Positions 1-10,580 of a stretch of 64,000 nucleotides of DNA are shown here, piece by piece. Each line of letters begins with the position of its first letter. Position 1 is the first letter of the stretch. This DNA comes from Chlorocebus sabaeus (Eukaryota; Chordata; Mammalia; Primates; Cercopithecidae). The stretch spans positions 83,271,447 through 83,335,446 of the forward strand of contig NC_132904.1 of assembly GCF_047675955.1 (NCBI RefSeq), read 5' to 3'. Both the position numbers and the translations under genes were made by a program. The notes beneath the pieces were generated by a model that was given only the letters and a program-made list of their open reading frames with translations, ran no database searches and had not been told where the DNA came from.

Positions 1-184
1 GAGATCTCTTTACCCTAGTTGAAAACCCCACAGGAGTCCTGTCACTGGCTAACTTTATAACAAAGAGAAAATCAGTTGCCTCACCTACAGGCAACACAGA
101 GGCCCAGTTGTTTCCACCGAGTCTGAAATAAAAGGCTTTCTCTGTATTTTCCACAGTAAGAAAAAAAAAAAAAAAAAAAAAAAA
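1..184 (+). other. possible retroposed mRNA 3' end with poly(A)
   Basis: An AATAAA hexamer at 127-132 lies 28 bases upstream of an uninterrupted run of 24 A (161-184). That spacing is what a polyadenylated transcript copied back into the genome leaves. The 126 bases before the hexamer match no repeat I know, and the window edge cuts off the rest. It could be the tail of a processed pseudogene, an unrecognised retroposon, or a chance A-run next to a hexamer. Confidence 0.3.
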
Positions 185-417
185 GACGACGAACAGAAGC
201 TTCAAGTTAAGTATCTGGGCATTAGTGGCAGTAAAAACTTGGTAAGAAACCAAGATCAGAGGCTGGCTTTTTATTGGGAACAAATTTCTAAAGTATTTTT
301 ATGGCTGAAAGTTAATGCAAACCAGATAACCCAAGGCTTACAGATAAGGATCTTAGAAAGAGTTCTGTCTCTTTTGCGCTGTCCACCATCAGACCCACCC
401 TGCTTGCTCAGCCTAAT

Positions 418-446
418 CATTCATTCATTCATTCATTCATTCATTC
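418..446. repeat. (ATTC)n microsatellite
   Basis: About seven tandem ATTC units. It coincides with the tail position of a reverse-oriented L2, so it probably grew from the TGAA repeats at the L2 3' end. Confidence 0.85.
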
Positions 447-561
447 CCTCTTTCATTTAATGAGCACAGACTGTGTGATATACATAGTGCTAGGTATAGG
501 TGGAAAGAAAGATGATAAAGCCTAAATCTCACATTCCATTAGGGGGAGTTGACACAGAAGA
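418..561 (-). mobile_element. L2 LINE 3' end, reverse orientation
   Basis: The stretch opens with an (ATTC)n array (418-446), the reverse complement of the TGAA repeats that end L2. It continues with the L2 3' signature seen in reverse: 'gagcacagactgtgtgatat', then 'gtgctaggta', then a 'cacattc...ggggga' block. The MADE1 at 562-640 interrupts it, and a little L2-like sequence may follow to about 680. Confidence 0.6.
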
Positions 562-640
562 TATTAGGTTGATGCAAAAGTAATTGTGGGTTTTGCCATT
601 AAAATGCAAAAACTGCAATTACTTTTGCACCAACCTAATA
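562..640 (+). mobile_element. MADE1 (mariner-type MITE), full-length hairpin
   Basis: A 75-bp near-perfect palindrome (564-638) starts TTAGGTTGATGCAAAAG and ends CTTTTGCACCAACCTAA. It is flanked on both sides by TA, the target duplication of Tc1/mariner transposons. This is MADE1, the MITE mobilised by Hsmar1 in early primates. Compared with the roughly 80-bp consensus, the loop has lost about five bases, so the arms meet through 'gccattaaaatgc'. MADE1 copies are the known source of the primate mir-548 family. There is no evidence here that this copy is transcribed. Confidence 0.93.
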
Positions 641-689
641 CAAGATGTAGTGATTTGTCATTCAAACAAAAATGGTCATCAAACAAAGT

Positions 690-990
690 GATGCTATTCA
701 TTCCTCAAAAATTTGTAGAGCACCTACTTTGTATAATGAAGTATGTCTGGCAGTGGTTGTTAGCTGGGAAAAACAAAGGTTCATTTTCTAATAGTAAAGA
801 CAGCTATTAAATAAATAATCACCCAATTAATTCATTCATTCAAAGAAATACTACAAAGCAGGTGCAGAGGATGCTATTAAAGGACATAAGGAACTCCAGG
901 AGTCCCAATGTCATTTTTTTGTGTTGGGAATGGTATGTGATTAGAAGAGACTTCTCTGAGGAAGCAATATCCAAAATGGGATATGACAGA
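690..990 (-). mobile_element. L2 LINE 3' region, reverse, degraded
   Basis: It contains 'gtagagcacctactttgtat' and 'cattcattcaaagaaatact', and near 950 'agacttctctgaggaagca', the reverse of the L2 segment that reads GAGAGGCCTTCCC in the sense direction. The pieces are collinear with L2 but diverged, so the boundaries are loose. Confidence 0.5.
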
Positions 991-1011
991 TAAATAAAGA
1001 GTTAATTGTCT

Positions 1012-2240
1012 TCAACAATGGTATTGAGAAAACTGTATATCCACATGTAAAATAATGAAATTAACCCTTATCTTATATTCAAAAATGGATTACAGACTTA
1101 AAATGTAAGACCTGAAACTACAAAATCCCTAGAAGTAAACATAGGGGAAAAACTTTATGACATTGGACTTGGCAATGATTTTATAGATACAATATCAAAA
1201 GCACAGGCAAAAACAGTAAAAATAAAGAAGTGGGACTGTATCAAACTAAAATGCCTCTGCACAGCAAAGGAAACAATTCACAGCATGAAAATGCAACCTT
1301 ACAGAATGGGAAAAAGTATTTGGAAATCATATATTTGATAAGGGGTTAATTTCCAAAATATATAAGGAACTCTTACAACTCAATGGCAACCCCCCCACCC
1401 AATAACCTGATTATAAAATGGGCTAAGGACCTGAATAGACATGTTCCCAGAGAAGATGCAAATATCCAACAGGTATATGAAAAGATGCTCAACATCACTA
1501 ATCATTAGGGAAATGCAAATTAAAACCACAACGTGATATTACCTCACCTCTGTTAGAGTGGATATTATCAAAACAAAAGGTAACAAGTGTTGGTGAGGCT
1601 ATGGAAAAAATGAAACCCTTGTACACTGTTGATAGGAGTGTAAAATGGTAGTAACCACCATGCAAAACAGTATGGAGGTTCCTTGAAAAATTAAAAATGG
1701 AACTACCATATGATCCAGCAATGCCACTTCTGAGTACTTAACCAGAATAATTAAAATCAAGATCTCAAAGAGATATTAGCACTATTCACAACAGCCAAGA
1801 TGTGGAAAGGATCTAAATGGCCCTTGACAGATAAATGGAGGAAAAAAGGGCTTATACATAAAATGGAATATTATTCAGCCTTAAAAATATGGAATGCCTG
1901 CAATATACAACAATATGGATGAATCTTGAGGACATTATGCTAAACGCAATGATCCAGTCACAGAAGGACAAATACTGTATGATTCCACTTATATGAGATA
2001 TCTAAAATAATCCTATTCATAGAAGCAAATAATAAAATGGTGGTTTCCAGGGATTAGGGGTAGGTGGAAATGGGAAGTCTCTAATCAATGGGTATACAAT
2101 TTCAGTTATGAAAAATGAAGTTCTAGAGATCTGCTATATAACATTGTGTCTACAGATAGCAATACTATATTATACACTTAAAAATCTGTTAAGAGGTTAG
2201 AGCTCATGGCAAATGTTCTCACCACAGTGAAAAAAAAAAC
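1012..2240 (+). mobile_element. L1M (L1MA/L1MB-like) 3' end, 5'-truncated
   Basis: The L1 ORF2 C-terminal region and 3' UTR run in order. 'gagaaaactgtatatccaca' begins the fragment. The 'cacagcaaaggaaacaattc' stretch, the 'gaatattattcagcc' block and the 3' UTR 'ttaagaggttagagctcatg' follow, then a short A-run (2229-2238). Divergence is heavy and every frame is broken. It is typical of a mid-age mammalian L1 truncated at its 5' end. Confidence 0.85.
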
Positions 2241-2329
2241 TGTGATAAAGACTAATAAAATATCTTCAAACATAATAACAAAAAAGTTAATTAGGTCAAG
2301 TGGTGGTGCTCGAGGTGGGGGTGGGGTTG

Positions 2330-4240
2330 AGCAACTTTCTAGGCAAAGAAACACCTCGTTCAATGCTTGGAAAAGGGAAGGTGCACAGACAGGACCAAGA
2401 CTGTGCAGTGTGTAGGTGACTTTGCTGAGGACTTAGGTTTTCAGCCTCAGAGCAATGAGAAACTACTGAAATTTTTTAACAGAAGAGGCATAATTAAATC
2501 TGTGTTCTTTAGAAAAGATCATTTTGGCTGCAGTGAGGAGAATTTTTGGAAGAGTCCAAGAATGTACTGATAAATTAAGAGTTTCCCACAGTGGTCCAGT
2601 TAAGAAGCAATGGTAGCCTGTGCTAGGATGGTGGAATGCAGATGGAGAGAAGGAGGATAAGAGATACATGCGGGGAAAAATGCACAGGATCTGATAATAG
2701 ATGAGATTTGGGGATCGAGTGAGGGAGAGGGGTCAAGGATCACTGCCATCACAACTGGGTGAATGGTTGTGGGGTTCACTGAAACGTGACACTAATACGA
2801 GGACCAGGACTGGTTTTGGGTGGGAGTGGAAGGAGAGGAGCTCATCTCAAGTTTTACTTTATATACATTGAGTTTTCCTTTGAGACATTTATCTGGAGGT
2901 GTCAGTGGACAGTTGCATATCTATAAGTCTGGGTCTTAGAGGGTAAAGAAATAAGTTGAAAATGGTGAACAAAAAGATGGCAATTGAAACCGTAATGGGG
3001 ATGTATGTGTTACTCTATGGAAACAGCTTAGGTCAAAAACAGAGCCTGGCCTGAGCTTTGAGAAGCTCCAGCTTTTGAAGGCTGGATAAAGGAGGAGACT
3101 GAGATGGAACAGCGGACAGGAAGAAGAAGAACGATAAGATGGGTTGTCGCCAGGTTACAAAGGAGGATGTGTTTCAGGAAGGAAGCCGTGACCAACACTG
3201 CTGAGTTGCTCTGAAAGGTCAAATCATTCGAATGACTGAAAATCTACTGGATTTGGAAAAGTGAGGTTTTCTATAACCCAGTGAAGAGTTGATGGAGTTA
3301 TACTGGAGTGGTTTGAGGAAAGTTGTGACAAAATGGAAACAGCAAACACACAAAACTTTTTCAAAAAGCTTGGCTACTAAAGGGGGTGGTTTAAGGTGGA
3401 GATATATGAGCATGTTTAAATGCTTATGGGATGGAATCCTCACAGGTATAGGAGCAAATAGTTTATGGTGTTGTCAGGAAAAGTGGGAATGATGGCCTAT
3501 GGAACCCAAGCTGGGTTGGATTTGGTTAGTGGATAGGAGCAATGGCTGGAGTAAGTGAATGGGAAAATGTAAAGTGGAGGGCTGAGTAGGATTGGAGACT
3601 GTGGGGGGGTCTGAGGGCACAGCTGACCCAGCAGCATCTCTGGTCGACACTGTGTTGTTAGAATCACTGATTTCTGACGTGGAATTTCACAAGATGCCAA
3701 GGTCCATCTGGGAGAAGCTGAGGAAAGGTATTCCAGTTAGTCAAGACTAGAGTGTTGGAGGAGCCAACATATCGATGCTGAAGTCACCCAGGGTGATGGC
3801 AAGACTGGGTGGAGAAGGTCTATAAGCTGGTGCCAAAGTCCTGAATAATTGAAAGGTGGCAAATGACAGTGATGAAAGGGACAAAAGGTCAATATCTCTA
3901 AATGGCACAACTCTTCAAATAGGAGCAGAGAAACAGATTTTGTTGTGGTGGTAGCTGTTTTTCTAAATAAGAGGATGGGGGAATACAGCTCTGAAAATGG
4001 TTTTAGGGAAAGAAAGGATACCTAGTTGTGTCCTGACTTGGGAGTGGAAGAGTGAAACGATAACCTCCATATGAGAGGGGTTTGGATGAAGCAGTCACTC
4101 AGGGTAAGGGTAGGTTTTAGTTGATAGAGTTGGATAGAACTTGTAAAAATAACTGAAGATATAACAGAAAGGTGTTCCTAAAAGCCAAGTAAAATGGGGT
4201 GGAGAATGGAAGTGGCAAGGATGTGCAGATCTGAATGTCT
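2330..4240 (-). mobile_element. long L2 LINE copy covering RT and upstream region
   Basis: Read on the minus strand, this holds the L2 blocks upstream of its 3' end. Recognisable pieces on the plus strand are 'gatcattttggctgcagtga' (2518), 'ggtcaaggatcactgccatc', 'tggatttggaaaagtgaggt' (3250), 'gcatgtttaaatgcttatgg' (3412) and 'gctgaagtcacccagggtga' (3777). They follow L2 order from the end of the RT domain back towards the endonuclease region. L2 is a CR1-clade LINE, and most L2 copies are short 3' pieces, so nearly 2 kb is long. All frames are destroyed. Confidence 0.72.
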
Positions 4241-4429
4241 GACAGAGAAATAGATGCAAATAAAGAATGAGTCAAGAGTGTGAAGAATGGGACTAACTGC
4301 TTAGGGTTACAAAGGAGGTAGATGGAAAGGTTTTGCGAAGGAGATCTTAGCTGAGCTGAGATCAAGTAGAAGTTCTGCTGATGAGCAAAGGAGGAGAAAA
4401 GCATCCAGGTAGAAGAATCAGTAGGCACA

Positions 4430-4680
4430 AAGATGCGGAGGCCCAGGAGGCATGCAGCTTGAGGCCAGTGCAGTTTGCTTCAGCATGGCTGCCCTGCAGA
4501 CTCCCAGAGGACCAGTGGTAAAGGAGGAGGTCTTTCCCTGAGACCATTTTCATCAGTCCTGGGCAGGCATGATGCAGGCAGGCACAGGTCAAGGAGAGCT
4601 TTGGTGTCCAGCTGGGGAGCCTTGTGGCTTAGGGGTGGACTTTTAAGCAGGGCCGAGATGTGATTGTCATTGTTCCAGAT
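4430..4680 (-). mobile_element. L2 LINE fragment, reverse
   Basis: Contains 'gatgcggaggcccaggaggc' and 'ttaagcagggccgagatgtg'. These match the L2 reverse-orientation blocks that usually read '...caaaggcctgaggc' and 'ttaagcaggggagtgacatg'. It is more 3' in L2 than the preceding copy, so it is either a separate insertion or a rearranged part of it. Confidence 0.5.
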
Positions 4681-4682
4681 GG

Positions 4683-4880
4683 GTGGGTCTCTTTGCTTTC
4701 CTCATGGCCCCACCATGCTATGCTCACACGATTGCTGTGATGTGCAACCCTCTGGGTAAATCTTACTCATCCCTGAGGCCTAACTCAAGTCTTATCCCTG
4801 GAATAAAGCCCTTCATGACTACTGTAGCCCACACCTTCCTCATTTCCCCCAAATGTTTTTATTCTTCCAGTTAGAATCAC
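4683..4880 (+). mobile_element. L2 LINE fragment, forward, degraded
   Basis: The stretch 'ctaactcaagtcttatccct...ggaataaagcccttcatgac' resembles the L2 sense block around 'caggtctctgctcaaatgtcac...gaggccttccctgacc'. Together with the upstream piece it forms a head-to-head L2 pair. Confidence 0.4.
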
Positions 4881-5139
4881 ACTTCAAAAGAAAGACAGTG
4901 GAAAAAGTTGTCATTCATGGTTTGTGTTAGCAAGCATCCTCCCTACCTAGCTAGAGAGAAACCTGGTAGGACATAAAATTACTGTAATTAAGGGAGAATA
5001 ACCGGTCTCTCTCATTTAGTAAGATAACAGAACACAAATTGAGTTACTCTTAGAACAACAGAAAATAAAGGATTTCCTTCTTTTTTCTTTTCACTGCCAA
5101 AAATGAGTGCCTTCTGGCTCAAGTATAAATAAGGGTTCT
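4881..5139. other. no recognised element
   Basis: AT-rich sequence with no reading frame, repeat or RNA gene that I recognise. Confidence 0.4.
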
Positions 5140-5275
5140 GTTTGAAAGTCCTGGATTAATACTGTCTCAGTTAATGCCTGGATGTGTGGCCTTAAGCAAG
5201 TTACTCAACCTCTTAGAACCTCAGTTTTCTCATCTGTAAAATGGGCTAATAATACTAATTCCACAAGATCACCAG
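5140..5275 (+). mobile_element. MIR SINE core, forward
   Basis: The MIR signature 'ttaagcaagttactcaacct' is followed by 'tctcatctgtaaaatgggct', the core and central region of this tRNA-derived mammalian SINE. Confidence 0.88.
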
Positions 5276-5295
5276 AAGATCATACAAAGTCATTT

Positions 5296-5470
5296 GTGTA
5301 TTTATGCATCATATTAATTGTATGCCTTACTATGTGCCAGGCATTGTGCTAGGAGCTAAGCTGTGGCATGCACAAGACAGGCACAGTCTTGCCCTCCTGG
5401 AGCCTATAGACCAGAGGGAGAGAGAGACAAACAGTTTCACAATTAATTGGCAGTATCATAGTGTAGAAAG
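5296..5470 (-). mobile_element. L2 LINE 3' end, reverse
   Basis: 'actatgtgccaggcattgtg' and 'cttgccctcctggagcctat' are the reverse of the L2 3' terminal block (sense AGTGCCTGGCACATAGTAGG). Its juxtaposition with the MIR is coincidental. Confidence 0.82.
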
Positions 5471-6434
5471 CCTGGCAACAATACATCTTTAATATCCATT
5501 AGTCCCCTTCTGTTCTTAAGTTCTCTCAAAGTACTATAACAAGTAATAATAATATAACAAGTAATATAAAAAGCTGTTTGCTAACACACATTAATTACTT
5601 AACTAATTGTCAGAGGCTCTCACACTCTAAGTGGGGCCTATCTCAGGCTCACACAAATACAGATGATGTGCTGAGGAAACTATGGAAAGGTGACTAAATT
5701 CATGTCCTACCAAGGCTCCTAAGTCAAAGGAGACCCCATAGAAAATGCCATATTTCAACCCCAATACGTTTGGCTCACTAGAGCAGAAAGGGCAACACAG
5801 CAAGCTGCAGGGTGAGCCATTGCTTCAGGACTCAGGCTGTGGAGGAAAAACAGCCGCCTCAAGTGGAGCCTTGGAATGCGGCTACTAAATGCAGAGGCCT
5901 AACCCGCTCCATAGCCTGTCCATCTACTAAAGTATGAAGGGCAGGGGAGGGCCCTTTCCCCTATTAATGGGCTCAATTCATTTCTAGTGAAAGAAAGCCT
6001 GGGTTTCCCTAAGGTTTACTCATGAGTGACAACATTATTTAAAGATCTCTGGGCACAATGCCTTTCCTAACTCCCCAGAGCCTGAGACAAAAGAGTTGGG
6101 CTGAGGCACTGGCCCTGCTCATTGTGAGGTGGCAGCTGTGTGTCCCCAATGCTGGAGAGAGATTTCCTCCCCCTGCCCTCCCTCACCTCCCAGGGTCTGC
6201 TCCATGCACTCTGCACCACTGGGGATAACGGCTGAGCTGGAAGGCCCTTAATAGAAAAGCTTCCTCTTTTATTCCTTTAGCAGCAGTGGGGTGGGGAAGC
6301 AATCTCATTGGCCTGGGAATCCAGGCAACCTCATTTTGGGTGCAGACTAGAGAATCAATTGCCCTTTCCTTTCTTGGTAAACTTGCTGCCACCTGCACAG
6401 CCCTAGAGCTCTAAAAATATTTGTCAGATTTACT
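5471..6434. other. single-copy sequence, no gene seen
   Basis: No repeat, exon-like frame or structured RNA was recognised. Base composition changes from AT-rich (5520-5620) to mixed. A 71-codon minus-strand frame at 6183-6398 has no protein-like features. Confidence 0.5.
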
Positions 6435-6560
6435 GCAAGTGTTTGTTTACAAGTCTGTCTCCCCATTTAAACTCTTAGGTTTCCTCAGGGCAGGTACTAT
6501 GTCTCATTTATTTTTACCTTAGTGCCTGGCTTGTAGTAGGAGCTAAATAAATGGGGGTGG
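6435..6560 (+). mobile_element. L2 LINE 3' end, forward
   Basis: 'agggcaggtactatgtctca' followed by 'agtgcctggcttgtagtagg' and 'agctaaataaatgg' is the sense-strand end of L2. A purine-rich linker (6560-6600) separates it from the TGAA array. Confidence 0.85.
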
Positions 6561-6600
6561 GGTTGTGGGAGGGAGAGGGAGAAAGAAAGAGAGAGAATAT

Positions 6601-6650
6601 ATGAATGAATGAATGAATGAATGAATGAATGAATGAATGAATGAATGAAT
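6601..6650. repeat. (ATGA)n/(TGAA)n microsatellite
   Basis: Fifty bases of perfect ATGA tetranucleotide repeat. It sits just downstream of an L2 3' end whose natural terminus is TGAATGAA, which probably seeded it. It is long and pure enough to be length-polymorphic. Confidence 0.95.
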
Positions 6651-7445
6651 ATCAGTCCTCAACTTGATTAGGAGATGCCAATCAAGGACATTAAGACTCT
6701 AGCGTATCCTCAGAGATTCTACAGAGGTGTCAAGTGAGGAGTGGGAAAAGGCATGTCAGGAAAACAGAGGCCTGTCTTACTTCCCCAACTGTGGTTTAAC
6801 CCAGCTTTTATGATATTAATCTGTCTTGGACATTGGTCTTTCTATTTGAGATTTTGTTTTAATAAAAGATTCTGTGACCAAGAGAACTATTTGAAAAATC
6901 TATTGGGCTAGATTTTTCACCCTGCCTTAGGTCTCTTCCAACTGGGATGTTTTCTGTGATGGGCAAGTACATGTACGGCTTCTGTGTTTGACCACTATTG
7001 GAAAACATTTCTGCATCTTATTCTGATGAAGCATGACATAAATAAGGGGCCTGCTTGTAAATATCCACATGTTCTCCTTGAACCAGAGCTCCAACAGCTG
7101 CTGCCTGACACCTGCATGTCCTGGTGTTTTTAAGTGCGCACTGCCCTACATCACAGTGATGGGATGTGGGGACTTTTGAGGTGAGTGGTGTTTTTAGCCT
7201 CTATCTCCAGCTCTGTTTTCTCACATCTAATTTTAATATAACTTAGCACTTTATATCTCTTCTGCTGACTCTCCCAAACCAGACAAGAGAGTCGGCCCAT
7301 GGAGGACTAAAGCGTTGCCACAGATGGGTTGGTCATAGACAGTATCAAAGGGGAGTTTGTTACTCAAGTTTGCAAAGGACGTTATTAGACAACCCAACAA
7401 TCCCACAGCAGCATGGTCATGCAGAGACTTCCATGACTTCATCTA
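6651..7445. other. single-copy sequence, no gene seen
   Basis: No repeat or gene recognised. Short frames at 7251-7442 (minus) and 7357-7542 (plus) overlap each other on opposite strands and show no protein features. Confidence 0.45.
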
Positions 7446-7449
7446 TCTA

Positions 7450-8285
7450 CTTATGCTGCACCTACCTACCCAGCATCTACTATGTGGGGCTAACTGTGGC
7501 ACTGAAGATACAGACATGAGAAAGAGAGAGTGCCTTTGTTAAGGAGCTCACATCCTAGTGAGAAAGCAAGGTTAAGAAAGTGATACAATTCAAGATGATA
7601 AGCACAGACACAGAAATGTGTCACATGCTATGGGATTGCAGAGAAGGGAGAGAATAGTTCTCCCTGCGGGCTGGGAGGAGCAGTGGGGAAGGCTTCATAG
7701 AAAAGTACCTTTTCAATTAGGCTTTAATTTTGGACAGTTCTTCAAAGCTGGAGGTGGGAGAAGGGAAGTAGGACAGGCATGGAGGCACCAGCCACAGAGC
7801 ACCTCAAGGCAGAGGAGATTTGGGTGCTGTGCTATCTGGGAGGTGAGGCTGATAGGACAACTGTGCATCAGGCAGGGAAGCTGGAGGGGTAGGTTGGACC
7901 AGAATGACATGGGTCCTGAATGCTTTGTTAATTACATTACTTTGGAGGCAGTGGGGAGCCACTGAAGGGCAACACAGCAAGGTTTTAAAGGTTTTAAAGC
8001 ATGGCCTCCTGTGCCATGCTAAGCAACAGCTAATAATACTGAAGGCAATGGTGAAGGCTGTCAAGCAGGCAAGGATTTTTCCAGTTTTCCCTTTGATGAG
8101 CCCACTAGCCCTGTGAGGCAGTGATAAGGCTGCTGCCACAGTCCATGTGAAGGAAGAAGATGCTCTACCAGTGCAAATGGAGTAGAGGTGAAAAGATAGA
8201 GTCAAGGTACATTTCAGAGAAAGAGAAAACAAGACAAGATTCCTTCTTGTGTGTTGGGCGACGTGGTGAAGGCAGAAGACATGCA
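7450..8285 (-). mobile_element. L2 LINE, reverse, about 0.8 kb
   Basis: Collinear reverse L2 runs from its 3' end inward. 'atctactatgtggggctaac' comes first, then 'gttaaggagctcacatccta', 'gggaaggcttcatagaaaag', 'gtggggagccactgaagggc' (7949), 'ctgctgccacagtccatgtg' (8128) and 'gagtcaaggtacatttcaga' (8200). This order matches the L2 3' UTR and the C-terminal end of its ORF. Minus-strand frames through it (7804-8286) are relics of L2 coding sequence with no intact domain. Confidence 0.82.
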
Positions 8286-8501
8286 AGCCTTGGATGTTTC
8301 AAACCTAGGGGGCTAGAGCTGGTCCCATTTATGTTCCTAAGCACTGCTTTGTCATTTATGCTGGAATCCTAAGGGTCAATAAGATATTTTTCCTTTTGTA
8401 GGGGTCAGATTAGCTGCCATAGCTCTGGAGGAGTTGCTGACATCAGCCCTTAGGGTTTGGAATATGGCAATACTACTTTATCTGGATTCTCCACAGGCCC
8501 C
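8286..8501. other. single-copy spacer
   Basis: No recognisable element between the L2 and the LTR. Confidence 0.4.
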
Positions 8502-9251
8502 TGTTATGGGCTGAATAGAGTCCTCCCAAAATTCATGAGATGAAGTGCTTGCCCCTAGTACCTCACAATGTGACTGTATTTAGAGATAAGTCATTTAAAA
8601 AGGCAGATGCATTAAAATGGGGTTGTTAGAGTGGACCTAAATCCAATATAATGGGTGTCATAGCAAGAGGAGATTAGAACACAGACAACACAGACAGAGG
8701 GACAAGGACCATGTGAGGTCACAGCAGGAAGGTGGCCATCTGCAAGCCAAGGAGAGAGGCTTCAGGAGAAACCAAACCTGTCAGTATCTTGATCTTGGAG
8801 ATTGTATTACTCTGTTCTCCTGCTGCTGATAAGGATATACCTGAGACTGGGCAATTTACAAAAGAAAGAGGTTTAATGGACTTACAGTTCCACACGGCTG
8901 GGGAGGCCTCACAATCATGGTAGAAGGCAAGGAGGAGCGAGTCACATTTTATGTGGATAACAACAGGCAAAAAGAGCGTGTGGGGGAAACTCCCCTTTCT
9001 TAAAACCATCAGATTTCGTGAGACTTATTTGCTGTCACTAGAACAGCATGAGAAAGACCTGCTCCCATGATTCAGTTACCTCCCACTAGGTCCCTCCCAC
9101 TACACATGGGAATTCCAGATGAGATTTGGGTGGGGACACAGCCAAACCTTATCAGACATCTAGAGTCCAGAACTGTGAGAAAATAAATTTCTATTGTTTA
9201 AGCCACCCAGTCTGTAGTGTTCTGTTATGGGAGCCTGAGCAAACTAATACA
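8502..9251 (+). mobile_element. MaLR-type (MLT1/MST-like) solo LTR, split by THE1
   Basis: The 5' part (8502-8802) starts TGTTATGGGCTGAATAGAGT. The 3' part (9155-9251) reads 'ccagaactgtgagaaaataa', then 'ttgtttaagccacccagtct', and ends 'aaactaataca'. These are the start and polyadenylation end of a non-autonomous ERVL-MaLR LTR. Neither internal retroviral sequence nor a second LTR is present, so it is a solo LTR. A THE1 LTR in the other orientation interrupts it. Confidence 0.75.
8803..9154 (-). mobile_element. THE1 solo LTR, reverse, nested
   Basis: On the plus strand it begins TGTATTACTCTGTTCTCCTG and ends 'cagccaaaccttatca', the exact reverse complement layout of a THE1 LTR. It includes 'gagactgggcaatttacaaa' and 'atgagatttgggtggggaca'. 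Target duplications are GAGAT (8798-8802) and GACAT (9155-9159), with one mismatch. It lies inside the older MaLR-like LTR, so it is the later insertion. Confidence 0.93.
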
Positions 9252-9330
9252 CTTCCTATGAAGAAAATCGCACATGAAGTCCAAGCCTGTCTGGTCCGGG
9301 AGATAAAAGGCACCACCTGGGAACTGGGAC

Positions 9331-9628
9331 TTTTTTTTTTTTTTTGACGGAGTCTCACTCTGTTGCCCAGGCTGGAGTGCAGTGGTGCGATCTCGGCTCA
9401 CTGCAAGCTTCGCCTCCCGGGTTCATGCCATTCTCCTGCCTCAGCCTCCTGAGGAGCTGGGACTACAGGCGCCTGCCACCACGCCCGGCTAATTTTATTT
9501 TTGTATTTTTAGTAGAGACACAGTTTCACCATGTTAGCCAGGATGGTCTCGATCTCCTGACCTCGTGATCTGCTGACTTCGACCTCCCAAAGTGCTGGGA
9601 ATTCAGGCGTGAGCCACTGTGCCCGGCC
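9331..9628 (-). mobile_element. AluY, full length, reverse
   Basis: Poly(T) is followed by 'gacggagtctcactctgttg' and the sequence ends 'gagccactgtgcccggcc'. Y-type bases are visible as 'actgcaagcttcgcctcccg' and 'ttagccaggatggtctcgat', with 'ctcctgacctcgtgatc'. No clear target duplication is found beside it. Confidence 0.93.
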
Positions 9629-10404
9629 AACACATTCTTTGTTCTAATTGCTCCAGCTAGTCCAGCTTCTCCACTAACTTACTCTAGCATTACAGACATG
9701 AACATGATGACAATGATGGCCAGGTGTGTTGGGAATTCAATCACTTAAAGAAGAATGTCCCTGGGTTATAACATTCAGGCTGCTGCTTTTTTTCTAAAGC
9801 ACCAGGCAATTCGTTCACAAAGCTCCCAATAACTCAGCTCTCACCACTTGCTCAAAGCCAGTTTCTTAGGCCTTGAGGGGGGAAAATACCCTATTTAAAC
9901 TCAAATGACTATTGAGCTTTGCTGACAAAATACCACTTGGAAGAATAATGTAAATGGAATCCATCTTCAAGGAAGCAAAGGTCAAGGAGCACTTCACAAA
10001 ACCCATGTTTCTCTAGCCACAGTGACTTCATTACTACATCTGAGGGGAGAGAAGTGTGAGCTTAATTAGGTAAACATAGAGACAGTGTTTGGGAATCTCA
10101 TTGTAACCAGTGGGAAGGCAAGGTTTTCATAGACAATTGCTGGATGTGATTAGGTGGGTCTCCAGATCTGATATTAAACCCTTTATCTAAGGGTTACTAC
10201 TTAAGCCAGCAAAAAGGAGCATTTTACCCAATTCCCACACAGATTTAGAGATGCCAAGTTTCCCCTGTTTCTGACTAGCGACAACAGAAGAAATTAAAAC
10301 AGCTCAATATGGAATATCCCAGGACCCCCCAAATTTAGCAAGATTTGGGGAATATACCACCTAGTCACTCCTCCAGAAAGGGGCACAGTGATGGGGGACA
10401 GCAC
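9629..10404. other. single-copy sequence, no gene seen
   Basis: No repeat family or coding feature recognised. Confidence 0.45.
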
Positions 10405-10580
10405 AGAACTCAGGCGTCAAACACACTGCATTTGAGTCCTGACTCCATGGGTTACTAAGTGTGTGACCATGGGCCAGTTATTTAACCTTCCATGGGCCTC
10501 AGCTCCCTTATCTATTAACCTGGTGAAATGCAGACCCCTCTGCATAGGGTTACAAGGTTTCAGCATGACTGCGTATGAAA
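10405..10580 (+). mobile_element. MIR SINE, forward
   Basis: 'gcatttgagtcctgactcca', 'taagtgtgtgaccatgggcc' and 'gggcctcagctcccttatct' follow MIR order from the tRNA-related part through the core. Confidence 0.85.

Noticed and set aside
9344..9568. 74-codon frame resembling a protein (SVAQAGVQW...)
   Set aside because: A known artefact of reverse-strand Alu translation. The same applies to frames at 11286-11558, 28903-29325, 29699-29953, 42689-42895 and 63135-63616.
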